From JBKCUI01 sp052161625 (GTDB lineage: Bacteria; Planctomycetota; Planctomycetia; Pirellulales; Pirellulaceae), in assembly GCA_052161625.1 (NCBI GenBank), contig CP197412.1: a stretch of DNA of 64,000 nt. One strand, written 5' to 3'. Below, one piece after another: positions 55,971-63,655 of the stretch. The notes under the pieces are model-generated. The model did not search any database. It had not been told where the DNA came from and was given only the letters and a program-made list of their open reading frames with translations. The position numbers and the translations under genes are program-made. Each line of letters opens with the position of its first letter. Position 1 is the first letter of the stretch.

Positions 55971-56223
55971 ATCGGTAGTACTGCGGGCGGCCATCAGCTT
56001 GTTGCCGAGTCTGATAACCGCCTGCTCGAACAAACTCCCAGAAATAAGAGACAAATTCGTCGCGGCGCTGGTCCAGGAACAATACGATGTCGAGGTCTTT
56101 GGTTGCCCGAAAACTCTGCCCGACAAGCTGCATGGCGAGATCACACGCGGTGCCGCCGATCAGCACATAATTGTCTGTGTAGGCTTCAAAGTGGTCAGCA
56201 AACTTGTCAAGTCCTTCTACCAT
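55909..56223 (-). pseudogene. Truncated AbiEii-like nucleotidyltransferase toxin
   Basis: The frame codes 104 residues. Residues 1-85 match the N-terminal part of AbiEii/AbiGii-type nucleotidyltransferases: YVLIGGTACDLAMQ with Gly23-Gly24, and FRATKDLDIVLF with the metal-binding pair Asp43-x-Asp45. From about residue 86 the sequence is the end of an insertion sequence (the same bases occur at 60578-60622), so the C-terminal two thirds of a protein of some 250 residues are lost. It starts ATG 56223, overlapping the upstream gene's stop by 7 bp. With the remaining catalytic residues gone it is unlikely to be active. Confidence 0.8.
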
Positions 56224-57203
56224 GGCATTCGTTTCAATAAATCATCCAGCGATGCTTCAACGCGTTCGTCTCGGATGTCTTGCATGGACAAATAAAGTGA
56301 CAGTGGATCTACACTGGCATCCTGGGAAAGTGGACAAGGGTCGTAGCGCCAAAGCTCAACTGTGATCGAGCGCTCCGACTCATCGTCGGGTATAGAGAAC
56401 CTGGCAAGCTCTGCTCTACACTCTTTCTCGACGCTTGGGCCTAGGGCAATTGTCTGGATCGCACCCTTCGAAATATCTGTACGACTGGCCAACGCGGTCT
56501 GTCCGGCTACACGAGACCGGTCGGGAATCGGAAAGTCGTGGAAGACGCGCAGTCTCTTACGCACGGGGGTACGCCAGAACTTCGTGCCGAACTCCCAAGT
56601 CTCCTTGGGAGTCCGTGTGAGCTGTAACTCGCGCGAGCGACCATCCTTCTCGATGGTGACCAAGTCAAGCGTCTCTAACTCACTGAAGGAACGGCTTATG
56701 GACATCTTCGAACAATCCAACCATTGCGCCATGCGTTGCATGGGAATCGGAAGGTCATGCTTGTGATAGATCGCAAACAGAATGGTGGCTTGAGCAAGCG
56801 GGCTCAAATTGTCCGTAGGAATTTTGGCCTGTCGAAAGTACTCCCGCAATTCGATTCCGAACGTGGGAAGGTACAGTTGATTTCCCGGTACGATGAACGC
56901 AACCTTTTGTTCGATCAGCCTTTTCCGCTGGTATGCGTCAATCTGATCGCGAACATAGACGAGGTCGCCATCGAATTTCCCCTGTAGAACGTCAAATTGT
57001 TTCCGTATGCTGGCTGGCGAGTTCGGCTGTTCGCTTGCATGCACGACCAGAACTGGGCGCTCGAGAATGTGCGTTGTAGCGAAGTCAAATTCTTGGCGAA
57101 GGAAGAGTGGTAGCTTGCGCTTATCGGGCCAGTCGCGCAGGTGTACGCAGAGGCCCAACGTCTCGTTAAGATAAGCTTCTGTCTGTTTCCAGGTGGTTTT
57201 CAT
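56217..57203 (-). CDS. AbiEi-like winged-helix antitoxin/regulator
   Basis: A 328-residue protein. The N-terminal half has an unrecognised domain (VHLRDWPDKRKLPLFLRQEF); the middle holds a winged-helix, MarR-like DNA-binding domain (AQWLDCSKMSISRSFSELET, LDLVTIEKDGRSRELQLT). Its place directly before an AbiEii-like toxin, with a 7-bp overlap, marks it as the antitoxin of a type IV-like toxin-antitoxin pair. AbiEi-type antitoxins repress their own promoter through inverted repeats, and such repeats are present upstream. ATG 57203 has AGAGG six bases before it. The gene is intact although its toxin is not. Confidence 0.8.
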   Translation of the reverse strand: MKTTWKQTEAYLNETLGLCVHLRDWPDKRKLPLFLRQEFDFATTHILERPVLVVHASEQPNSPASIRKQFDVLQGKFDGDLVYVRDQIDAYQRKRLIEQKVAFIVPGNQLYLPTFGIELREYFRQAKIPTDNLSPLAQATILFAIYHKHDLPIPMQRMAQWLDCSKMSISRSFSELETLDLVTIEKDGRSRELQLTRTPKETWEFGTKFWRTPVRKRLRVFHDFPIPDRSRVAGQTALASRTDISKGAIQTIALGPSVEKECRAELARFSIPDDESERSITVELWRYDPCPLSQDASVDPLSLYLSMQDIRDERVEASLDDLLKRMPW

Positions 57204-57215
57204 GTGATCCTCTTC

Positions 57216-57272
57216 GTAACACTGCAAATGCACTGTACCACACAAAGAGTTACAAAGCAACTTTAGTGTTAC
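57216..57272 (-). promoter_or_regulatory. Antitoxin promoter flanked by inverted-repeat operator
   Basis: Reading the minus strand: -35 TTGCTT (57255-57260), a 17-bp spacer, -10 TACAGT (57232-57237). Exact 8-bp inverted arms GTAACACT/AGTGTTAC lie just outside on both sides (57265-57272 and 57216-57223), well placed for a repressor that senses its own promoter. Confidence 0.65.
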
Positions 57273-57738
57273 GATTCCTGCGATCCCCGTACCGACCTTG
57301 ATAAGGAAACTTCTCGGAGAAGTCGATTTCGCAACTGCTTGAAAAGCAGGGGCTTACGGAGTTCGAGACCGGATCGATCGGTCGTTCTGAGAGTGCCGCG
57401 TTACGGAAAATTTGCTTAACAGAAACGCAGTTCGAGACCGGCCAGGGCCAGTCTGAGAGTCGCGGAATGGACCATTAACCTGCTGGTGAATCGCGTTCTC
57501 AGTCGCCGCCGACCTTGCGACATGGAATTTCTGCCTGCCGCGATTATTCTCAAAGCTGCCTTTCGGAGTGCAAAAAGTGCGCTCCGCTCACGATTTCCTT
57601 CGAACTTACGGCTTTCGGCAATGGCAAGCTTCCGCAACCTCTAGGTAAGTCCAGGCTTCTTGACTAAAACCAGCCGCTAGTCTACAAAAACGCAAATCTA
57701 TGGATTAGCGAGGCGGGTTGGTTTCGAGGATTGGACTA
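57273..57738. other. Gene-free stretch between antitoxin and Fic genes
   Basis: About 465 bp with no convincing gene. It contains two imperfect copies of a block starting GTTCGAGACCGG (57361-57400 and 57430-57465). The Fic promoter should be here but no clear hexamers stand out. Confidence 0.55.
57361..57465. repeat. Two imperfect direct repeats
   Basis: GTTCGAGACCGG, a variable middle, then TCTGAGAGT followed by a CGCG box, at 57361-57400 and 57430-57465. Origin unknown. Confidence 0.6.
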
Positions 57739-58953
57739 GTGAATCAAGCAGACTTCCAAAAGGGTTTCCCCGGAAAGCTGGTCGCCACTTATCTCACTGA
57801 GTATCTGAATGGGCCAATGGCGCCCCCAACTCAGACAAAAACGTTGGCATTCGTACCCGACCCTCTTCCTCCCAAAATTGATTGGAAGGCATTGCAGATA
57901 GAACATTTCGACCGCTATTCCGAAACGCTCTTGGCGCTGGGGAAGATCAATGGTTTGCACAAGCGTGTTGGAAATGCGGCAGCAATGTTGCGAACCTTGT
58001 GGATGCGAGAAGCGAAGCTTTCCTCTGAAGTAGAAAACATTCACACGACGGCAGAAGAGCTTGTATTGGCTGGGGCTGGTCGTTTATTGCATCCGCGTGA
58101 TAGCAGTCTTGAAAGCTGGAACTATGTCCGAGCGCTCGAACATGGGATCCATTCTGACTTGCCATGGTCATCACGACTCATTCGGGAAATGCACGCTATA
58201 TTGTTACAGAGCGTTCGCGGCAAAAATCATCGCCCAGGTTTGTTTCGCGATAAAGGTGTTTACTTGAGCGGGCCGCTACCTGGAGCTCAACACGCTCGCT
58301 TTATTCCCATGCCTCCGGGAGATGAGTTGCTTAATGCAATTCGCGATCTTGAAGCCTTCGTAAACAACTCTCATGACCATATCCCTCCTCTCTTCGCTGT
58401 TGCGATCACTCACTACCAATTCGAAACCATCCATCCATTCAGTGACGGGAACGGGCGAATAGGGCGCGTTCTCATTTCACGATCCCTGGTAAAGGAGAAA
58501 CTGCTCGAGCACCCTGTTGTCTACATGAGTGCTTACATCAACGAAAATCGTAAGCAATACGTCGACCTTCTTTTACGAATCAGTCAACAAGGTGGTCAAG
58601 CTTGGTCTGACTGGATTGGGTTTTTCTTGGAGGCTATTCGAACTCAGACGCTTGATGCCATCTGGCGAAGTGAAGAATTGATTAATCTGCAAGTTCGCTT
58701 TCAAGACCTTCTTAAAACCGATGGGGCACCAACGAGGTTGTTTCCAGTCGTCGAATCCTTATTTGCTTCGCCAGCAATGAATATTGCCGATCTTATGAAA
58801 CATACACAAACCACAAAAACGACAGCAGGAAAGGACATGGAGCGTTTGGAGCGTCTTGGTATAGTCAGAGAGATTACTGGACGAGAGCGAGAGCGAGATT
58901 GGCTCGCGCAAGATATCGTCGACGTTATTTCCAAGGAATCGCCTCAGCAATAA
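57739..58953 (+). CDS. Fic-domain protein (AMP transferase), class II autoinhibited
   Basis: A protein of 404 residues (411 if TTG 57718 is the start; GTG 57739 has AGGA eight bases upstream). The Fic core motif HPFSDGNGRIGR begins at His232, complete with the catalytic His, so it should transfer AMP or another nucleotide part to hydroxyl groups of target proteins. The inhibitory motif is in the same chain: Ser95-x3-Glu99-Asn100 (LSSEVENIHTT), which marks a class II enzyme held inactive until the helix moves. The C-terminus (about 330-404) looks like a winged helix (TKTTAGKDMERLERLGIVRE), common in Fic-DNA-binding fusions. No separate antitoxin gene is adjacent. Target unknown. Confidence 0.9.
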   Translation: MNQADFQKGFPGKLVATYLTEYLNGPMAPPTQTKTLAFVPDPLPPKIDWKALQIEHFDRYSETLLALGKINGLHKRVGNAAAMLRTLWMREAKLSSEVENIHTTAEELVLAGAGRLLHPRDSSLESWNYVRALEHGIHSDLPWSSRLIREMHAILLQSVRGKNHRPGLFRDKGVYLSGPLPGAQHARFIPMPPGDELLNAIRDLEAFVNNSHDHIPPLFAVAITHYQFETIHPFSDGNGRIGRVLISRSLVKEKLLEHPVVYMSAYINENRKQYVDLLLRISQQGGQAWSDWIGFFLEAIRTQTLDAIWRSEELINLQVRFQDLLKTDGAPTRLFPVVESLFASPAMNIADLMKHTQTTKTTAGKDMERLERLGIVREITGRERERDWLAQDIVDVISKESPQQ

Positions 58954-59031
58954 CCAGTACCAAGCCCCTGCAAAAACAAGTAGTTGCTCTCGAATGAACT
59001 GGGTAATGCAAGTTCACAGGAATGACTTTAA

Positions 59032-60622
59032 ATCGCACCTAAACGCCAGCAGAACTCGTATGATCACCGTTTGCGGGAATTGGTCTTCCAATCTGGAAGA
59101 AGGGAGACCGCACGACGAATCGGTGTGCCTCGATCCACGATCCATGGCTGGACGAAGGCTCGACCTAGACCGGTCGTGACACTGATTGCAAAAGGTGATT
59201 ATGTCGAGAGCCTCGAAAAGAGGGTCTACCTTCTCGAACGACGCACAGCACGATTGAAAGCTTTGCTTCGACTGTGCGTTTTCTTGCTTCGGCTATCTGG
59301 CTTTTCGCTTACCTACCAACGCTTACCTCAAGGAAGCGATAAAGAAAAACTCCTCCGAGTCATTGATCGTGCAAGCCGATTCGTTCGATTGCCAAGATTG
59401 CTTGGCTGCATTGGAATCTCTTCTTCACGCTTCTACGATTGGAAGAACGCGCAAGAATGTGGACTCGATGATGTCTCGTCTTGTCCCAGATCTTTGCCAG
59501 GGCAAATGACTGCGACGGAACGCTCCGAAATGCGATCGATGGTGCAGTCTGAAGACTATCGTCATCTCAGCGTCGGATCAATCGCTCGGTTGGCCGCGCG
59601 CTTGGGAAAGGTCTACGCTTGTACCTCGACTTGGTACCGAGCAATTCAAAATGGAAATTGGATCCGGTCTCGCAAACGCATCTACCCACCGAAACCGCGC
59701 TTCAGATTACGAGCTACGAGGCCGAACAAGTATTGGCATGTCGACACAACCATTGTTCGATTGCTCGATGGCAGCCGCGTGTACCTTCACGCAATTCTCG
59801 ATAACTTCTCACGCCGCATTCTCGCATGGAGATTGAACGACACTTTCGAAACCGGTACAACCGCGGAACTCCTCAAGGATGCAGCGAGGGGACTCCCCGA
59901 AAACACAGTACCCTCTGCGGTCATGGATTCGGACGTTGAAAACGTGAATGGCACAGTAAATGAGCTTGTTTCTGATGGCACCATCCAACGTATCCTTGCG
60001 CAGGTCGACATTATCGAATCGAACAGCATGATCGAAGCCTGGTGGCGTCAGCTGAAGCACCAGTGGTTGTACTTGAACGAACTCGATCGTGCGAATTCGG
60101 TGCGCAAGCTCATTGCTTTCTACGTCGAGCAGCACAATTCGGTTGTTCCCCATTTTGCATTTCAAGGGCAGACGCCCGACGAGATGGTCTTTGGGACCGG
60201 AGCGAAAGTTCCGGTGGACCTTAAAGAGAAGCGAGCAACAGCGAGAGCTGCAAGGATAGCGCACAATCGCGCTCTATCGTGTGATCGATGCAAAGCGAGA
60301 GAAAGTGAACCAGAACTTGTATCACTCCAAAACAACACGAGCTAAGCCTTGTCCAACTGTGTCTTGTACCAAGAAAAGAGGATCACCAAGCGAGCGACAA
60401 GCTCGATGGATGTCTACAAGACCGTCGCAATCCAGAAAATCGAGGTTGAGCCAACTCACAAAACAATGGAAACGCCCCAACCGATCAACGATTTGCACCG
60501 AAGTGAGTCCAAGCTCATCGATTGCACGAGATGTGCCTCATAGAAACTCGCGCCGCACCATCAACTCTTCTAATAGCGCCGAGTTCTCGAACGCTTTTCT
60601 CCAGAATGTTCTGCAGCGCCGA
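59032..60622 (+). mobile_element. Insertion sequence, IS3/rve-like, single transposase frame
   Basis: The right edge at about 60622 is inferred from the second copy at 55716-55970. The left edge lies somewhere between the Fic stop (58953) and 59032; no terminal inverted repeat was found. It includes about 277 bp of non-coding sequence right of the transposase (60346-60622). Confidence 0.65.
59071..60345 (+). CDS. DDE (rve-type) transposase
   Basis: A 424-residue transposase. The N-terminus is a helix-turn-helix (ETARRIGVPRSTIHGWTKAR); the middle has a coiled stretch (KRVYLLERRTARLKALLRL); the integrase core shows WHVDTT (Asp225), VMDSDVEN (Asp286) and MIEAWWRQLK (Glu322), giving a D-D-35-E spacing. 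The TTG at 59071 is the first usual start, but the frame is open to 59032 and those codons (NSYDHR) look like real transposase sequence, so the true start may be lost or unusual. The last 30 codons match the fragment at 55716. Confidence 0.85.
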   Translation: MRELVFQSGRRETARRIGVPRSTIHGWTKARPRPVVTLIAKGDYVESLEKRVYLLERRTARLKALLRLCVFLLRLSGFSLTYQRLPQGSDKEKLLRVIDRASRFVRLPRLLGCIGISSSRFYDWKNAQECGLDDVSSCPRSLPGQMTATERSEMRSMVQSEDYRHLSVGSIARLAARLGKVYACTSTWYRAIQNGNWIRSRKRIYPPKPRFRLRATRPNKYWHVDTTIVRLLDGSRVYLHAILDNFSRRILAWRLNDTFETGTTAELLKDAARGLPENTVPSAVMDSDVENVNGTVNELVSDGTIQRILAQVDIIESNSMIEAWWRQLKHQWLYLNELDRANSVRKLIAFYVEQHNSVVPHFAFQGQTPDEMVFGTGAKVPVDLKEKRATARAARIAHNRALSCDRCKARESEPELVSLQNNTS

Positions 60623-60762
60623 AGCTCTGCAAATCATCGTATATGCCTCCTTAATCTGTAGCATTTGGTTTAACGGTCAATCAATGGACTTTTGGAATCT
60701 GAGGGTTTCAGTGATTAAGACGCAGTGTAACTTAATCTCCGAGCAATATCGACCGCGTCCGG
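60346..60762. other. Right end of insertion sequence and spacer
   Basis: Bases 60346-60622 belong to the insertion sequence end; 60623-60762 is A/T-rich spacer before the stop of the leucine-rich-repeat gene. Small frames here follow no codon bias. Confidence 0.6.
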
Positions 60763-61617
60763 TTACTCCGATCCAGGAATCGCAAGCACCAAATTGGTAT
60801 CAACAACCCTCTGCCGTCGATTGCCTGAACCAGCGTGCTGCACTACGAGCCTATTGAGATTATAAAAGCCGCTCAACGTTTCAATCGTGCAATCTCCATC
60901 AACGCAAATACTTAAAAAGTCTAGCTTTTCCCCAACGTGTTTTGAAATTGCTATGACTTGTCTATTCGAGAGAGGATGCCCACCAATAGAAAGACTCTTG
61001 AGCGCTTTAAGATCTGCGAAAGCGGAAAAGTCACCTGTTCTTATGCCCTTGGCATGAACGTCAAGGTGATCGAGATTTGTCAAGGCAATCAACCACCAAA
61101 AGTCTTCAACCGGAAAACTGCAACGTATGGAAAGGCTCTCTAATTTGCGAAGTCTTCCAATTCGTGTGAAAATGTCCTTTGTGTAGAGCTTATCGCTTGA
61201 AAGGGTCAGTGAACGGAGCATAGGTAAGGAATCGAGCCAATCAAAGTTTTCCTCGTTTCCAGTTGCAAAGATGCTCAATTGTTCGATAGTCGATAAAGCA
61301 GCTATTTTTGACAGCGCTTCCGGCGCGATTTTGACCTCGTCAGGATGATCCCCCAATTCCAAATTTCGCAAGGACTCAAGTTTACTCAAACTTTCAATCT
61401 CGTCCGAATCAACGTTGTGTTGCAACAATCGAACGGTTTCGACTGTTTGAAGACTATCAGCGTTGTCTTTCAAGAAATTTACCAGTACAGCGCTTGGGCC
61501 GTTATGAACCAAACCGACCGGCCGGCCGGAAGCATCGCGTTCAACGTAGACTTCGCCGCATTGACCAACGGACGAGGCTAGCGCGATGGCAATCAAAATC
61601 AGTGCGAGTCTTTTCAT
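60763..61617 (-). CDS. Secreted leucine-rich-repeat-like protein
   Basis: A 284-residue protein with a signal peptide (MKRLALILIAIALASSVGQC) and irregular leucine-rich repeats of about 23-26 residues: LSKLESLRNLELGDH, LPMLRSLTLSSDKL, LRKLESLSIRC, LTNLDHLDVHAKG, LKALKSLSIGG. The Cys at the signal-peptide end could make it a lipoprotein but the lipobox is poor. The start ATG 61617 is fixed by an ATGA overlap with the stop of the RHS-core gene, so it is translationally coupled to it. LRR proteins usually bind other proteins; partner unknown, the co-translated RHS-core protein being an obvious candidate. Confidence 0.8.
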   Translation of the reverse strand: MKRLALILIAIALASSVGQCGEVYVERDASGRPVGLVHNGPSAVLVNFLKDNADSLQTVETVRLLQHNVDSDEIESLSKLESLRNLELGDHPDEVKIAPEALSKIAALSTIEQLSIFATGNEENFDWLDSLPMLRSLTLSSDKLYTKDIFTRIGRLRKLESLSIRCSFPVEDFWWLIALTNLDHLDVHAKGIRTGDFSAFADLKALKSLSIGGHPLSNRQVIAISKHVGEKLDFLSICVDGDCTIETLSGFYNLNRLVVQHAGSGNRRQRVVDTNLVLAIPGSE

Positions 61618-62282
61618 AAGGAGCACTTGCTCTTCTTAGTGTCACCACGGTCGTCATCACACTTACTCCATTGTGTTGTAATTTCTGGGAACTTAGAGTT
61701 TGGCGTGACCCTTCTCGACTTACATTTGTAGCAGACATATTCCCAGCAAATGCTTGCTTTACACGGTTCCTTACAAGGCAAATCCTTATCGGGCTCACAA
61801 CTCGACTGGTAGCGAACCATTACTGATTCACCGTTCTTACAGTCTGCCCAAGGTAGCCCTGCGACCGGAGGCGCTTTGCCAGTTGCTGGAGAAGTTGGAC
61901 GCATCCGATTTCCTTGAAGACTCTTGCATGAGCATTTCTCGTTTCCGTTTTCAAAGTCATTTACCGGCCAGTTATCTACTGGTTCAGGCCACAGTATCGG
62001 CCCAGCGTTTGGATTTCCGACAGGGTAAGGTGGATAACCATCTGGTCCAGGAGTATCGTGTGTGGCACCAACATCTTCATCCCTTGTTCCCATCGCATCA
62101 ATTCGATTCACCGTTTTGCCGGACAAGAATAAATAGTGACTCGAACTGCCGCCTTCAAATCCAAGAGGGTCTCGTGACAAAAAGCGACCTAGGCCAGGAT
62201 CGTACATCGCGGATGCGCTCGACGTCAGCATTGATGCAGCCAGTAATCCAATCAAGCCGATTGCGAAACGAGTTCGATTCAT
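61614..62282 (-). CDS. Secreted mini-RHS core protein with Cys-rich C-terminus
   Basis: A 222-residue protein. Residues 1-25 are a signal peptide (IGLIGLLAASMLTSSASA). Directly after it comes the RHS-associated core signature YDPGLGRFLSRDPLGFEGG (27-45), then HYLFLSGKTVNRIDAMG (49-65), which corresponds to the segment ending the shell in large RHS toxins, near their self-cleavage site. The remaining 157 residues contain 11 Cys, several close together (CSC, PCKEPC, CYKC), suiting disulfides in an exported domain; I recognise no toxin family. There are no YD repeats, so it cannot form a normal RHS cocoon. ATGA overlaps join it to the genes on both sides. Confidence 0.8.
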   Translation of the reverse strand: MNRTRFAIGLIGLLAASMLTSSASAMYDPGLGRFLSRDPLGFEGGSSSHYLFLSGKTVNRIDAMGTRDEDVGATHDTPGPDGYPPYPVGNPNAGPILWPEPVDNWPVNDFENGNEKCSCKSLQGNRMRPTSPATGKAPPVAGLPWADCKNGESVMVRYQSSCEPDKDLPCKEPCKASICWEYVCYKCKSRRVTPNSKFPEITTQWSKCDDDRGDTKKSKCSL

Positions 62283-63499
62283 CTTCCTGAAGCTCCCCTG
62301 TGAAAGTTAGAAAAGCTTGGCGGCGTAAAGTGGTTGAAGACATCGTGGTTTGGATTCCCTGGCGTTATTGGTTTTCCAAATCCAAATGTCGCAGTCGGAG
62401 TTGAAGTTGGTGGTCCAAATTGATTGAATTGCTGGTCGCGTTGTTGACGCAATCGTTCTTGCTGAGCAAGTAGCTCAGGAAAGTCATCAATGGTCTTGGG
62501 GCGAACTAGTCGTGAAAGAAAACCGCGATACATCGGATGCGGATAGTGCTTCACAGCAAGCGAATAACATACGGCGGCGTCGGAACGATTGCCGCTGTCT
62601 TCCAAACAATGGCCCCGTGCGGCAAGAAAAGCCGCAAAGGACTCGGCATTCGAAAGGGATTTCAGATAAAGTCCGGCATCTACCTCAGGTTGAGCGATCG
62701 GGTGTGGCCAACTCATGTAGTGATCATCGGCGAAGCTGTTCATGCCCCGGTTGGTGCCTTCAACATTCACTCGTTCGCCCGACTTGTCCCATCGGCAAAA
62801 TAGATGCTCCTTCGCGTTCACCAAATAAACTGGATAACCAAGCCGTCGAGCGACCGCCGTGTACAGGACTGGCATCGAGACACAAGTACCACCGTTTGAG
62901 CTGCCAACCATACCGTGAAGGAAAAGATCTTGGCTCTTGGTGAAGACAATATCGTTGACTCGCTTCAAGTTGTAATGAACGCCAAAGTCCTGCTGCAATA
63001 CAGTTACTAGCATCAACATCCGGAAGTAAGCTTCCGAGTTGTTGAATTCGTTCGGCTTTTGCAAGAACTGGTAGAGGTTGCGATCGGTGTCTATCTTGAC
63101 CTTCTTCGCCCAGCCATCCAACTGAGCCATTAGCGCTGCAACGTTCACACTCTCCGCGCCGGGCAATCCGTGAGTAGCTCGGAGATTCAGTAAAGCAATG
63201 TCTTGATTGCTCAACTCCTCTTCACTCATCATTGTCAAGTCAGCCAACGTTGGAAGTGAAGATTCCTTTGGCTGAGTGGCTCGCAATTTAGGATTCGCAC
63301 TTTTAATCGCAATTTGAGATGGAGATGAGAGACTCCAGATACCAAGAAGAGAGACGATGGTCGCGCAAAGCGCACTCAACGTCCAGATGCCATATCGCCG
63401 CAACGGTCTCGCTAATTCTTTGCTTGTCTCAGTAGATGCAAGCTTGGAGGCGGCTTGTGCCGTATTAGTTTGGCGTTTTCGTCGATCACGTTTTTTCAT
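62279..63499 (-). CDS. Membrane-anchored transglutaminase-like protein
   Basis: A 406-residue protein starting at ATG 63499 (GGAGG upstream). A basic N-terminus (KKRDRRKRQ) and one membrane segment (GIWTLSALCATIVSLLGIWS, about 38-57) anchor it, with the rest outside the cytoplasm. The central domain is SirB1/transglutaminase-like: Cys in GGTCVSMPVLYTAVARRLGY, His in AKEHLFCRWD, and an acidic residue in VNVEGTNRG, giving a plausible Cys-His-Asp/Glu site for acyl transfer or peptidase activity. A TPR-like helix pair (CLEDSGNRSDAAVCYSLAVK) and a Pro/Phe/Thr-rich tail follow. It is the first gene of the ATGA-coupled trio. Confidence 0.8.
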   Translation of the reverse strand: MKKRDRRKRQTNTAQAASKLASTETSKELARPLRRYGIWTLSALCATIVSLLGIWSLSSPSQIAIKSANPKLRATQPKESSLPTLADLTMMSEEELSNQDIALLNLRATHGLPGAESVNVAALMAQLDGWAKKVKIDTDRNLYQFLQKPNEFNNSEAYFRMLMLVTVLQQDFGVHYNLKRVNDIVFTKSQDLFLHGMVGSSNGGTCVSMPVLYTAVARRLGYPVYLVNAKEHLFCRWDKSGERVNVEGTNRGMNSFADDHYMSWPHPIAQPEVDAGLYLKSLSNAESFAAFLAARGHCLEDSGNRSDAAVCYSLAVKHYPHPMYRGFLSRLVRPKTIDDFPELLAQQERLRQQRDQQFNQFGPPTSTPTATFGFGKPITPGNPNHDVFNHFTPPSFSNFHRGASGR

Positions 63500-63655
63500 G
63501 GAACTCCGCCTCCAGACTTGCTTGCATACTACCAGCAAGAGAGTATTAAAGGGCACGCAGAACCAAAATGCAACAAAATTTCCTGGCGGGCTTCTGAGGC
63601 GTGAATAACTCGCTGATTTGATCACATGATATTCAGATCAACTTGCCCATTTTGA

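Noticed and set aside
57328..57372. tRNA-like stretch (CTGCTTGAAAAGCAG followed by GTTCGAGACC)
   Set aside because: The anticodon-arm likeness is tempting, but the T-stem does not pair and no acceptor or D arm is visible.
60281..60857. Small plus-strand frames right of the transposase
   Set aside because: They lie in insertion-sequence end and spacer DNA and lack starts with ribosome-binding sites or codon bias.
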